Shown in pieces: positions 38,054-46,946 of a stretch of DNA of 64,000 bases. This stretch comes from Actinobacillus vicugnae (GTDB lineage: Bacteria > Pseudomonadota > Gammaproteobacteria > Enterobacterales > Pasteurellaceae). The position numbers were made by a program, and so were the translations under genes. The notes beneath the pieces were generated by a model that saw only the letters and a program-made list of their open reading frames with translations, was not told where the DNA came from and did no database searches. Location: positions 62,001-126,000 of the forward strand of contig NZ_CABFJY010000022.1 of NCBI RefSeq assembly GCF_901687125.1, read 5' to 3'. Position 1 is the stretch's first letter, and each line of letters starts with the position of its first letter.

Positions 38054-38671
38054 TTAGTTAAACGGCGTAATATCGCCCGAGCCTTCACGAATAATTCGAG
38101 GGCTGTCTTCGGTTAAATCGATCACCGTTGTTGGCTGTTGCCCTAAATAACCACCGTGAATAATCAGATCGACACGACGCTCTAAATGCTCTCGAATTTC
38201 ATCAGGATCCGATTCCGTGACTTCAGTATCTGGTAGCATCAACGAGCAAGATAAAATAGGTTCGCCTAAAGCTGCAATCAGGGCTAAAGCGATAGCATTA
38301 TCTGGCACACGAATCCCAATTGTCTTACGTTTAGTCATTAATCTACGTGGTACATCTTTCGTAGCAGGTAAAATAAAAGTGTAAGGATTCGGGGTGTTAT
38401 TTTTGATTAAGCGATAAGATTGATTAGTTACTAATGCATAGGTAGAAAGCTCTGATAAATCACTACATACCAACGTAAAATTGTGATTTTCAGGCAATTT
38501 GCGAATAGCCACAATGCGATCCATTGCATGTTTTTCACCAATTGCACAGCCTAAAGCGTAACCTGAATCTGTCGGATAAATAATAACGCCACCATTTTTA
38601 ATAATTTCTACTGCTTGATTAATCAAACGTGCCTGAGGATTATCAGGATGAATATAAAAAAATTGGCTCAT
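38054..38671 (-). CDS. yciO: YciO-type Sua5/YrdC family protein
   Basis: 205 aa with the YrdC fold: IKNGGVIIYPTDSGYALGC near residue 25, and FTLVCSDLSELSTYA and KRKTIGIRVPDN further on. The paralogue TsaC makes the threonylcarbamoyl-adenylate used in tRNA t6A; YciO's own role is less clear. Upstream of rluB, probably cotranscribed. A 31-bp palindrome with a TATAAT in its centre lies 20 bases before the ATG. Confidence 0.9.
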   Translation of the reverse strand: MSQFFYIHPDNPQARLINQAVEIIKNGGVIIYPTDSGYALGCAIGEKHAMDRIVAIRKLPENHNFTLVCSDLSELSTYALVTNQSYRLIKNNTPNPYTFILPATKDVPRRLMTKRKTIGIRVPDNAIALALIAALGEPILSCSLMLPDTEVTESDPDEIREHLERRVDLIIHGGYLGQQPTTVIDLTEDSPRIIREGSGDITPFN

Positions 38672-38690
38672 AGCGTAATATCCTTCGAAA

Positions 38691-38721
38691 AAAATGTTGG
38701 TGTATTATACACCAACATTTT
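38691..38721 (-). promoter_or_regulatory. 31-bp perfect palindrome overlapping the yciO -10 box
   Basis: Arms 38691-38705 and 38707-38721 match perfectly around one central base. On the minus strand the centre reads GTATAATAC, holding a consensus -10, with TTAGAG 18 bases upstream as a possible -35. The minus strand continues with a run of eight T, so the same sequence could also terminate yfeX transcripts. Operator, terminator or both. Confidence 0.6.
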
Positions 38722-38904
38722 TAGATTCTCTAAGGAATTATGCCGTATTCCCTTACATAATAATGATATAATGCTAAACTTATAAATGATAAATTCTGAT
38801 GCTATGTCTAACATGAAAAGTGAATGTAGATAAAAGCATAACAATCATCATAAGTTCTATTGATAATCCTGTTGTCTATTTCTCGTTTATTTTTTATAAA
38901 CGCA

Positions 38905-39801
38905 TTACAATCCCATCAATTGCTCCACTGATGGCGCATAGTAATAACTGCCTGAAATAGGCTTAGTAAAGCCTAACAAGCGGTCGGTTTTTCCATCTAA
39001 TTCACCAAACATACTTTTCAGCTGTTGATCGATATTATGTAAACGTTTTGCAAAAGCGATAAAATATAAACCATGTTCAGCACTTGCTAACCCGTATGGT
39101 AAGCTATGGCGTAAAATTTTCAGCCCTTTGCCGTCCTCTTTTAAATCGACTCGCCCAACGTGAGAAGTTTCTGGCACATTGTCAAGCTCTACGCTATCCG
39201 TTTTGGTTCTACCGATCACTTCTTCTTGGCGTTCGGTATTCATTTTGTGCCATTTGTTTAATTGATGCACATAACGTTGAGTTAGAACATAACTTCCACC
39301 TGCATCTTCGCCTTCTTCAATTAACGCCACTTCTCGTAATTTTTCAGCAGTTTGCGGATTTTCTGTACCGTCAATAAAACCCGTAAGATCACGCTCTTCT
39401 ACCCAGCGGAAACCATGTGTTTCTTCCACAATTTGAACTATATCTTTTAGCTGTTCGACCACCATCAGCGCAATAGAAAAATTTACATCAGGACGATTTG
39501 ATTGAATATGTACTAACAAATCACGTTGTGTTGCTGGCGCAAATTCCCTGTCTGCTTTACCTAATGCTACGAAATCTGCCAGTTCAGTCGCGGAGCCTGA
39601 TTTTAGTTGTGTCCAAAGACTTTTACCAAAAGCAAGTGTTAGCCCCAATTCATCGCTTGCGAATTGTTGCTGAAATTGCTGGAAATTTTGGTAAATGATT
39701 GCAATCTTAGGGTGAAATGCGTCGATATTAAGCACATTGGCTTCAATAAAAATTCCCGATTTACGGTGGGTGAGCGTAATGCCCGATTGTGGAGTCGCCA
39801 T
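38905..39801 (-). CDS. yfeX: YfeX-type dye-decolorizing (DyP) heme peroxidase
   Basis: 298 aa from ATG 39801 (MATPQSGITLTHRKSGIFIE); upstream codons are not conserved. The DyP signature appears in FRWVEERDLTGFIDGTENP near residue 135-153 (GxxDG), with the probable proximal heme His in PETSHVGRVDL near 208 and a distal Arg in ILRHSLPYG. Cytoplasmic, with no export signal. Homologues bind heme and oxidise porphyrinogens; a claimed role in releasing iron from heme is disputed. It has no efeO/efeU neighbours. Confidence 0.93.
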   Translation of the reverse strand: MATPQSGITLTHRKSGIFIEANVLNIDAFHPKIAIIYQNFQQFQQQFASDELGLTLAFGKSLWTQLKSGSATELADFVALGKADREFAPATQRDLLVHIQSNRPDVNFSIALMVVEQLKDIVQIVEETHGFRWVEERDLTGFIDGTENPQTAEKLREVALIEEGEDAGGSYVLTQRYVHQLNKWHKMNTERQEEVIGRTKTDSVELDNVPETSHVGRVDLKEDGKGLKILRHSLPYGLASAEHGLYFIAFAKRLHNIDQQLKSMFGELDGKTDRLLGFTKPISGSYYYAPSVEQLMGL

Positions 39802-39903
39802 AATATATTCCAATAGATAAGAGTAATGATAAAAGTAAAAGCTAATTGTACAAAAGCTACGAAAGAACAACAAACCGAAAATGCTTTTTCGCTAAAAAAT
39901 TGC

Positions 39904-39936
39904 TTGACTTATTCTTGTTACACTAGTTTAATAGTG
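39904..39936 (+). promoter_or_regulatory. trpE promoter with TrpR-like operator
   Basis: TTGACT (39904-39909), a 17-base spacer and TTTAAT (39927-39932). The inverted repeat CACTAGTTTAATAGTG (39921-39936) overlaps the -10 and keeps the CTAG core of TrpR operators. trpE starts about 30 bases downstream, leaving no room for a leader peptide or attenuator. Confidence 0.7.
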
Positions 39937-39965
39937 CAGATATTAAAAATAAAAGGAATTGCGAG

Positions 39966-41516
39966 ATGAAGGTCAATATTCAACAAACACAACTCCCTTA
40001 CTATGAAGATACAACAGTCACTTTTTATCATTTATGCGCCAATAAACCGCACACACTGTTATTGGATTCTGCCGAAATTCAAAGTAAAAACAGTTTAAAA
40101 AGCTTATTGTTTGCCCAAGCTGCACTGCATATTTATTGCGATGCGCAAAGTGTTACTTTTGAAGCGCTGACCGAAAATGGCAAAGCCGTTATTCCACATA
40201 TCCAAGCGGCATTAGCTCAATTAAGTCCTGCGCCAAATTGCAAATTTAATGCCGAATTTGACCGCTTGTCTGCGACTTTTCCACTCATTGCACGAAACTT
40301 AGATGAAGATAGTAAGCTCAAAACCAGCACCGTTTTTGACGGTTTACGAGCGGTGAGTCAGTTGTTTGCTGATGAAGCAAATCCCATTTATTTAGGCGGT
40401 TTGTTTAGTTACGATTTGGTGGCTCACTTTATTCCAATGGACGGTATTCAATTGCACGATGATGGCTTGCGTTGCCACGATTACAGCTTTTACCTCGCCG
40501 AACAATTAGTATTTGTTGATCACCAAAAACAAGAATCGGTATTACATACTTTCTGCTTCGATGAAACACAACAAGGTCAGCTACAACAACAAGCGGTCGA
40601 ATTTAGCCAAATTCTTGCAAAATATCAGCCGTGTGAATTACGTTTACCTATTCAAGTCGCTAGCGGTGAAGTGAGTACTAATATTGAAGACGAAGCATTT
40701 AAGCAAATTGTACAAAAACTCAAACATCATATTAATATTGGTGATGTTTTCCAAATTGTACCTTCACGCCGTTTTAGCTTACCTTGCCCGAATATTTTAG
40801 CAGCGTATCGCCAGCTCAAAATTAATAATCCAAGTCCGTATATGTTCTTAATGCAGGGCGAAAATTTCACGCTATTTGGTGCCTCACCTGAAAGTGCGTT
40901 GAAATATTCACACGTAAACCGCCAATTAGAAATTTATCCAATTGCGGGTTCTCGCCCTCGTGGTTTTGATGCAAATGGCAATATCGATCCTGAATTAGAT
41001 TCTCGTTTGGAGTTAGAGTTACGTTTAGATCAAAAAGAATTAGCAGAACATTTAATGTTAGTGGATCTTGCTCGTAACGATGTTGCTCGTGTTTGCCAAG
41101 CGGGCTCACGCAAGGTTGTCGATTTAATGCAAATCGACCGCTATTCACAAATTATGCACCTTGTTTCACGCGTAGTTGGCACTTTGCGCACTGATTTAGA
41201 TGCTTTACACGCTTATCAAGCCTGTATGAATATGGGGACTCTCACGGGCGCGCCGAAAATCAAAGCAATGCAATTGATTTATCAAGTAGAACAACAAAAA
41301 CGCCATAGCTATGGTGGAGCGGTTGGTTATTTAACATCGAAAGGCGATTTGGATACCTGTATCGTGATTCGCTCCGCTTTTGTACAAGACGGAATAGCTT
41401 ATGTACAGGCTGGCTGCGGTGAGGTACTGGATTCCGATCCTCAATCCGAGGCGGATGAAACTCGTCATAAAGCGAAAGCGGTATTAAAAGCAATTGCACA
41501 AGTAAATATAAAATAA
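39966..41516 (+). CDS. trpE: Anthranilate synthase component I
   Basis: Makes anthranilate from chorismate using ammonia supplied by TrpG. 516 aa. The chorismate-binding domain (from about residue 235) contains DVFQIVPSRRF, YMFLMQGENFTLFGASPE, IAGSRPRG near 330 and DLARNDVAR near 372, all typical. The N-terminal domain carries the tryptophan feedback region with LLLDSAEIQSK near residue 37. AAGGAA precedes the ATG. First gene of trpE-trpG-trpD, controlled by a TrpR-like operator. Confidence 0.97.
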   Translation: MKVNIQQTQLPYYEDTTVTFYHLCANKPHTLLLDSAEIQSKNSLKSLLFAQAALHIYCDAQSVTFEALTENGKAVIPHIQAALAQLSPAPNCKFNAEFDRLSATFPLIARNLDEDSKLKTSTVFDGLRAVSQLFADEANPIYLGGLFSYDLVAHFIPMDGIQLHDDGLRCHDYSFYLAEQLVFVDHQKQESVLHTFCFDETQQGQLQQQAVEFSQILAKYQPCELRLPIQVASGEVSTNIEDEAFKQIVQKLKHHINIGDVFQIVPSRRFSLPCPNILAAYRQLKINNPSPYMFLMQGENFTLFGASPESALKYSHVNRQLEIYPIAGSRPRGFDANGNIDPELDSRLELELRLDQKELAEHLMLVDLARNDVARVCQAGSRKVVDLMQIDRYSQIMHLVSRVVGTLRTDLDALHAYQACMNMGTLTGAPKIKAMQLIYQVEQQKRHSYGGAVGYLTSKGDLDTCIVIRSAFVQDGIAYVQAGCGEVLDSDPQSEADETRHKAKAVLKAIAQVNIK

Positions 41517-41527
41517 GGCGGATATTT

Positions 41528-42115
41528 ATGGCTCATATTCTTTTTGTTGATAATTTTGATTCATTTACCTACAACTTAGTCGATCAATTTCGTGAATTAG
41601 GTCATCAAGTAACGATTTTTCGTAACGATTATCCATTAGACGATTTTTTACTAAAAGCAAAAAATATAAAAGATTGTATCGTAGCACTTTCGCCAGGCCC
41701 TGGTACTCCTGCAGAAGCAGGCAATTTGCTTGAAATCATCAAACAGCTTAAAGGCGTGCTGCCGATGATTGGTATTTGCCTCGGGCATCAAGCGATTATT
41801 GAGGCATTGGGAGGTAAAGTGGTGCATACAGGTAGCGTGTTGCATGGCAAAGTTTCTCGAATAGAACACGACAATCAAGCCATGTTCCACGGCATTAATA
41901 ACCCGATGCCTGTTGCTCGCTACCATTCATTAATGGGCGATAACTTGCCTGAAGAATTGGTGGTTAATGCACGTTTTGAGAATATTGTGATGGCGGTTCG
42001 TCATAGACAACTGCCTATTTGTGGATTCCAATTTCACCCTGAATCGATTTTAACTGTAGAAGGTACGAAATTATTAAAACAATCGGTTGAATGGCTACTT
42101 GGCTTGCAAAATTAA
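41528..42115 (+). CDS. trpG: Anthranilate synthase component II (glutamine amidotransferase)
   Basis: 195 aa, a class I glutamine amidotransferase. The catalytic Cys is in MIGICLGHQAI near residue 84 and the His/Glu in FQFHPESILT near 173. It channels ammonia to TrpE. It is a separate gene here, not fused to trpD as in E. coli. It starts 11 bases after trpE. Confidence 0.96.
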   Translation: MAHILFVDNFDSFTYNLVDQFRELGHQVTIFRNDYPLDDFLLKAKNIKDCIVALSPGPGTPAEAGNLLEIIKQLKGVLPMIGICLGHQAIIEALGGKVVHTGSVLHGKVSRIEHDNQAMFHGINNPMPVARYHSLMGDNLPEELVVNARFENIVMAVRHRQLPICGFQFHPESILTVEGTKLLKQSVEWLLGLQN

Positions 42116-42163
42116 CCCCAAAAATGACCGCTTGTTTCTATAACAAAATAACAGGATAAAAAT

Positions 42164-43168
42164 ATGCAACTCGACAATCTTCTTAGCCAGCTTTTTAATG
42201 GACAAACCTTAAACAAAGCAGAAGCACAATACTTTTTCGAACAAATTATTCAAGGCAAATTAACCAACGAGCAGCTTGCTGGGGCTCTTATTGCATTGAA
42301 ATTGCGAGGCGAATCTATCGCTGAAGTATCTGGTGCAGTGGAAGCAGCTCTTGCACATTCTACGCCATTTGCAACACCAGATTATCTATTTGCAGATATT
42401 GTTGGCACAGGTGGCGATGGGCAAAATACAATAAATATTTCCACTGCCAGTGCTATCGTGGCGGCGACCTTAGGTTATAAAATCGCTAAACACGGTAGCC
42501 GTAGCGTATCAAGCAAAACAGGTGCCAGCGATGTACTTTCTTCATTAGGGATTAATGTAGCAATTTCGCCACAAACTGCACGCCAAGCGTTAGATGAGTG
42601 TAATCTCTGTTTCCTATTTGCACCGCTCTATCATGCAGGTTTTAAATATGCGATTCCTGTGCGCCAAGCACTAAAAACACGCACGTTATTTAATATTTTA
42701 GGGCCATTAGTTAATCCCGCACATGCTAAACGTCAATTACTCGGAGTTTATTCACCTGAGGTGCTAAAAATTTATGCCGAAACGGTAAAAAGTCTAAATC
42801 ATGAACATACAATTGTGGTACATGGGGCGGGGCTAGATGAAGTTGCGGTACATGCTGAAACACAAGTTGCTGAAATTGAAAATGGCGAGATTCATTATTT
42901 CACCCTTACGCCAGAAGATTTCGGGATTCAGCGCCACAGCATTGAGGCGCTCAAAGGAGGAGAGCCTGCAGAAAATGCGACAAAAATCACCGCTTTATTA
43001 CAAGGCAAAGGCGAAGCCGCACATATTGATGCGGTCGCAGTGAATACCGCTATGTTGATGCGCACCTTTGGTGAGCGAGATCTTAAAGCCAATGTGCAAC
43101 GCGTAAAAGCCCTACTCACAACCGATAAAGCATATCAAACCTTACAAAAACTTGCCCTATATCAGTAA
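42164..43168 (+). CDS. trpD: Anthranilate phosphoribosyltransferase
   Basis: 334 aa. Joins anthranilate to PRPP. Conserved features: the [23 protein letters not shown] loop near residue 80, [17 protein letters not shown] near 107, and [11 protein letters not shown] near 173. AGGATAAA precedes the ATG. A terminator follows at once; trpCF, trpB and trpA, needed to finish the pathway, do not follow in this window. Confidence 0.97.
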   Translation: MQLDNLLSQLFNGQTLNKAEAQYFFEQIIQGKLTNEQLAGALIALKLRGESIAEVSGAVEAALAHSTPFATPDYLFADIVGTGGDGQNTINISTASAIVAATLGYKIAKHGSRSVSSKTGASDVLSSLGINVAISPQTARQALDECNLCFLFAPLYHAGFKYAIPVRQALKTRTLFNILGPLVNPAHAKRQLLGVYSPEVLKIYAETVKSLNHEHTIVVHGAGLDEVAVHAETQVAEIENGEIHYFTLTPEDFGIQRHSIEALKGGEPAENATKITALLQGKGEAAHIDAVAVNTAMLMRTFGERDLKANVQRVKALLTTDKAYQTLQKLALYQ

Positions 43169-43174
43169 CATATC

Positions 43175-43196
43175 GCCCACATTTGTGGGCTTTTTT
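43175..43196 (+). terminator. trp operon terminator
   Basis: GCCCAC (43175-43180) pairs with GTGGGC (43185-43190), with an ATTT loop and a run of six T, 7 bases after the trpD stop. Confidence 0.85.
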
Positions 43197-43198
43197 AT

Positions 43199-43310
43199 TT
43201 GGAGCACAGCGCCTGGAGGGGTAGATTTATCTGAATTGATGTTAGCTCAAGCAAAAATTGCTCTTGTAAAAAATTGGTAAGAATCGACCGCTTTCTCACT
43301 TCATTGCTAT
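43199..43310 (+). pseudogene. Broken duplicate of part of the methyltransferase gene
   Basis: These roughly 110 bases align with 47134-47245 inside the intact methyltransferase gene, offset 3935 bases, with scattered substitutions. For example TTATCTGAATTGATGTTAGC is shared exactly. The relic has TAA where the intact gene has CAA (in NWQES), so it is non-coding now. It marks one edge of the segment holding the autotransporter. Confidence 0.85.
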
Positions 43311-43844
43311 CATAACGTTCGCCCATTCCGTAAAATTACCGTTGGATCAGTTTGCAATTTTATCTTAATTTTCAAGCGGTTAATAAACACTGTGGTAACT
43401 TGTGGGCGCTTGCTTACAACACCTAGATCTTGTTCGACAATAGAGGTAAGAATAAGTATCTCATAAGAGAACAAGGGATAAGTTTTTCACCCTTTTAACA
43501 CCTAGGCTAATTTTAGGCTTGATGTCCCTTTTTTAAGAATAAAGAATTGATCAGGCTTGGTATTGAGCGGATGTTCGCCCAATTGAGTAAGTTTGTGATA
43601 CGCAAAAAACTGCCACTGAGTGCTGCTAGCAGTCAAAAAGCAATAAGAAAGAAAAATTTTTTAACATTAAAATATAAATTGTTACAAACAAAATAGATGC
43701 CGATCTATATCAGCTCTGACCATTAATGGTAAGCAATGAGATTTACAATCCCTCTGTTTTTATAGAGTTTTATCTGAGTATAATGCCCACAATATTTTTA
43801 ATAATAATTATTTTTAAATTTCAATTTTTATAAAAGGGGAAATT
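43311..43844. promoter_or_regulatory. Long upstream region of the autotransporter gene
   Basis: 534 bp with no supportable gene. A TATAAT at 43779-43784 is the best -10 for the autotransporter, with only a poor -35. One short open stretch (from ATG near 43569, about 41 codons, basic) has no recognisable product. AAGGGG before the ATG at 43845 is a good binding site. Confidence 0.4.
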
Positions 43845-46595
43845 ATGTTTAAACAAGACTTTTCAAAAACATTAATTGCCTTGGCAATTTGTTCAGCAGT
43901 GTCAGCGCAAGAAAATACAATAATTAATCCGCATAGCACTATAGGGCTTAGCGAAGCGCTTATTACGAAATATTCGGGTAAAAATGTCGTTGTAGGGGTA
44001 TTGGATAATGGCTATTTTTTTAAGCACGCCCTTGTAAATAAGGATTTACTCAAGCCAATTTCGTTTACCCTCACAAATTTAAAAGGCGAGGAAGAGACCT
44101 TTGATCCAACGGCGTATGTAACAGAAATAGAAGAGCAGGAAAATGGCAACTCAAAGCGAGTTTATACGGGGCACGGTGCACAAGTTACGGGTACGATTGG
44201 TGCTAAAAAGCTTCAGGCTTTAGGCTACCAAGGGGGGATCGCACCTCAAGCAACTCTTTTTGTTGCAACCGCAGAAGCAACAAAGACCACAGGTGAAGGA
44301 CAAGAGGATGAAGGAGAAAATGATAAATCAACAGAACTTGTTATTGGACAGTCGGAAAAGGTTAAATACGCACGCTTACCTATTGCCACTGCATTGTTAA
44401 AACTCGCGGGGAAAAAACCGCTCGCAATCAATAATAGCTGGAATGATGATTCTACTTTTGATACCGCAGCGGAAGTTGATAAAAAATACAAAGAAGAGCT
44501 CACAACCAAAGAAAATTCTCTTGTAGAAGCGATTAAACAGATTATTACAAACCAAGGTACTTTGATGGTTTTTGCGGCAGGTAATGAAGGTAAAAAACAG
44601 CCAGGTATTATGGCTGCGCTGCCTCGTTACTTTCCAGAACTTGAATCTCACTATCTCTCTGTAGCTGCGGTGGATACTGCTAAAAAATGGGAATCGTATT
44701 CCAACTACTGTGGTGTGAGTAAAAATTGGTGTATTACTGCACCAGGTACGTTTTCGTTACTTGGTACAATAGGGGCTGATAAAGATAAGCGTATTGATAC
44801 ATTAGAGCAACAGTCGGGTACTTCTTATGCTACTCCTGTTGTCACAGCTTCTTTAGCATTATTAAAAGAGCGTTTCCCTGATTTAACCGCATCGCAAATT
44901 CGTGATGTCTTACTTACTACGGCAGAAGATTTAGGCGAAAAAGGCGTTGATGAACAATATGGTTGGGGATTAGTTGATTTAAAAAGTGCGGTGAAAGGCC
45001 CGAAACAGTTGTTAAAAGATGAAACGTTCAATATCACTCAACAAGATACGTGGGAAAATGATTTAACTAGTTCACATCATTTTACCAAAGTAGGAAAAGC
45101 CACTTTAACATTAACAGGTGAAAATTACTTAAGTGATTTAACTATCAATGATGGCCAAGTTGCGTTAACGGGTAAAAATAGTGTTGAGCATCTAATAAAT
45201 AATGCTGAGTTATCAGCAAGTGATCTTACTATTAAACAAAGCTACACTTCATCAGCAAATAGTCGTTTAGACGTTTTGGCAAATAATGCTATTACAGCAA
45301 CAGATAAAGCGACGGTGCAATTAGCTGGTTCATTAACAGTAGAAAATAATTTACTCAAAACAGCAGAAAAAGGTGATCGTATTGGTGTATTGGCATTACA
45401 AGATAATGCAACGTATCAAGGTGGCTTCTCAACACTAACAAAGAATAAATACTTAACGCAAAAAGGGTTACGTCAAGATCTTTATTTCACACCAAAAGGT
45501 ATTGATGTAAAAATCAATGCCAACCAGACTATCTCTGATCCAAATGCAAATGCCAATGGTAAAGCTGGTTTGAAAGTATTGAACCGACTACGCGATTCAG
45601 CCTTAGCATTGCAAGCGGGGGTGTATAATACTTGGTTACAAAACGCCCTTGAGAAAAATCAGCTTCAAGATTTTCATTATGCTGTGAGTAATAGTATTTA
45701 TGCGGATAGTTTAGCGTTGTTAAGAAGTCAAGGCTCGGCTCAGCTCAATCGTGCTCATCTCAAACTAAGTGATAATCAAACCTTAACTGAGAAAGAAACA
45801 ACGCTTTGGCTTGATAACAGTGGTCAAAAAGTAAAATCAGCGCATTCAAACTATGCCGATAAACTTTCAGGTGAAGGCAGTCAAATTGCATTAGGGGCGG
45901 CACATAAAATAGCAAATGGCGTAGTAATGTATGGCGAAATTTCTCATAGTAAAGACAAACTTACTAAGCCTTTTGCTTCGGCAACCATTAAGCAAGCGCA
46001 ATTTACGCTTGGATCGCGTTATCAACTGCCAAACTGGTTTGTAGATTTAGCTAGCAATGTTGGTAAAATTTCTTATAAACAACACCGTAGTTTTAGTGGC
46101 ACAACATTAGGTGAAGTTAAAACCACAGGCTCAACCTTAGGACTAGAAGCGCGCGTTGGCTCATTATTCCAATTCAATGGCTGGACATTTGAGCCTTCTG
46201 TAAGTTTACAAGGGGTGAGATTATCGATGAAATCTGCAAATGAAAGTGGTTTGCTTGCAACATCAACGGATAGTTATAGAATAACAGACTTGAATGCTGC
46301 CTCAGGCGTTAAAGTTCAGAAAATATTGACAGCAAAAGATTGGACAATTACGCCAACCTTCGCAGTAAATTATACGCATCGTCTTAATCACCACAACGGC
46401 ACACAAATCACAAGTCGCATTGCTGATACAACTTTAGTGAGCAAAGCGGTTAATGACTATACTAACCGCTTAGATTCGCAACTTGCCGTTGCGTTTACTA
46501 AACAGAATTGGTTGATTAAAACGGACATTATCCAAAGTTGGTTTAAGCAAGGAAAAGCAACCAGCGTAAATGTGAAGCTCGGTTTTAACTTTTAA
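43845..46595 (+). CDS. Ssa1-like subtilisin-type autotransporter serine protease
   Basis: 916 aa. A short signal peptide (MFKQDFSKTLIALAICSAVSA) is followed by an S8 protease domain: Asp in VGVLDNGYF near 47, His in YTGHGAQVTGTIGA near 108, oxyanion Asn in INNSWND near 197, and Ser in SGTSYATPVV near 327. A passenger linker follows (about 390-600), then a C-terminal autotransporter barrel of roughly 280 residues ending in VNVKLGFNF with terminal Phe. The layout matches the serotype-specific antigen Ssa1 of Mannheimia haemolytica. It should be exported to the surface, and the protease may cleave itself or host or surface proteins. An exact H. influenzae-type uptake core (AAGTGCGGT) lies near 44983. 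Flanked by a methyltransferase duplication, suggesting acquisition. Confidence 0.9.
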   Translation: MFKQDFSKTLIALAICSAVSAQENTIINPHSTIGLSEALITKYSGKNVVVGVLDNGYFFKHALVNKDLLKPISFTLTNLKGEEETFDPTAYVTEIEEQENGNSKRVYTGHGAQVTGTIGAKKLQALGYQGGIAPQATLFVATAEATKTTGEGQEDEGENDKSTELVIGQSEKVKYARLPIATALLKLAGKKPLAINNSWNDDSTFDTAAEVDKKYKEELTTKENSLVEAIKQIITNQGTLMVFAAGNEGKKQPGIMAALPRYFPELESHYLSVAAVDTAKKWESYSNYCGVSKNWCITAPGTFSLLGTIGADKDKRIDTLEQQSGTSYATPVVTASLALLKERFPDLTASQIRDVLLTTAEDLGEKGVDEQYGWGLVDLKSAVKGPKQLLKDETFNITQQDTWENDLTSSHHFTKVGKATLTLTGENYLSDLTINDGQVALTGKNSVEHLINNAELSASDLTIKQSYTSSANSRLDVLANNAITATDKATVQLAGSLTVENNLLKTAEKGDRIGVLALQDNATYQGGFSTLTKNKYLTQKGLRQDLYFTPKGIDVKINANQTISDPNANANGKAGLKVLNRLRDSALALQAGVYNTWLQNALEKNQLQDFHYAVSNSIYADSLALLRSQGSAQLNRAHLKLSDNQTLTEKETTLWLDNSGQKVKSAHSNYADKLSGEGSQIALGAAHKIANGVVMYGEISHSKDKLTKPFASATIKQAQFTLGSRYQLPNWFVDLASNVGKISYKQHRSFSGTTLGEVKTTGSTLGLEARVGSLFQFNGWTFEPSVSLQGVRLSMKSANESGLLATSTDSYRITDLNAASGVKVQKILTAKDWTITPTFAVNYTHRLNHHNGTQITSRIADTTLVSKAVNDYTNRLDSQLAVAFTKQNWLIKTDIIQSWFKQGKATSVNVKLGFNF

Positions 46596-46609
46596 TTCCT
46601 CACAATAAA

Positions 46610-46649
46610 AAAACAAAGGCTAAACTTTATTTGGTTTAGCCTTTGTTTT
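46610..46649 (+). terminator. Autotransporter gene terminator
   Basis: A perfect 16-bp stem (46610-46625 with 46634-46649) with an 8-base loop and T-rich 3' arm, 14 bases after the stop. Confidence 0.85.
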
Positions 46650-46946
46650 ATAGCTAGACATAATCTGGCTATATACAACCATACACTATATGTATGGAAT
46701 CAAAGAACTTAAGCAATGGGCGGAATAAAAAATACTCCTATAATAAATAAGGCTGACAACCAAAATTTAACGTATAGGAGAAAGACGAAAACGCGCTATG
46801 GGAAGTTATGAGTAGATACCTTTAAGGGGGGCTACAGAGTTATTGAACGGTTGTCAGTATTTCACATATCTCTTGAGAGGCATGTGAAATACAGGGAAGC
46901 CGAAAAATAGCCCGTTTTACGGGCGGATTGTTATTTGGAGTAAAAT
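46650..46946 (+). other. Noncoding region with hairpins before the methyltransferase gene
   Basis: 297 bp. It holds an 11-bp perfect hairpin (46857-46867 with 46882-46892, GTATTTCACAT paired with ATGTGAAATAC) and a smaller GCCCGT/ACGGGC hairpin (46910-46924). A 31-codon frame from an ATG near 46717 has no recognisable product. It could be a small-RNA locus or decayed insert sequence. Confidence 0.4.

Noticed and set aside
39937-39965. trp leader peptide and attenuator
   Set aside because: Fewer than 30 bases lie between the expected transcription start and trpE.
43569-43700. Small basic protein upstream of the autotransporter
   Set aside because: No binding site, no recognisable family, and located in a probable insertion flank.
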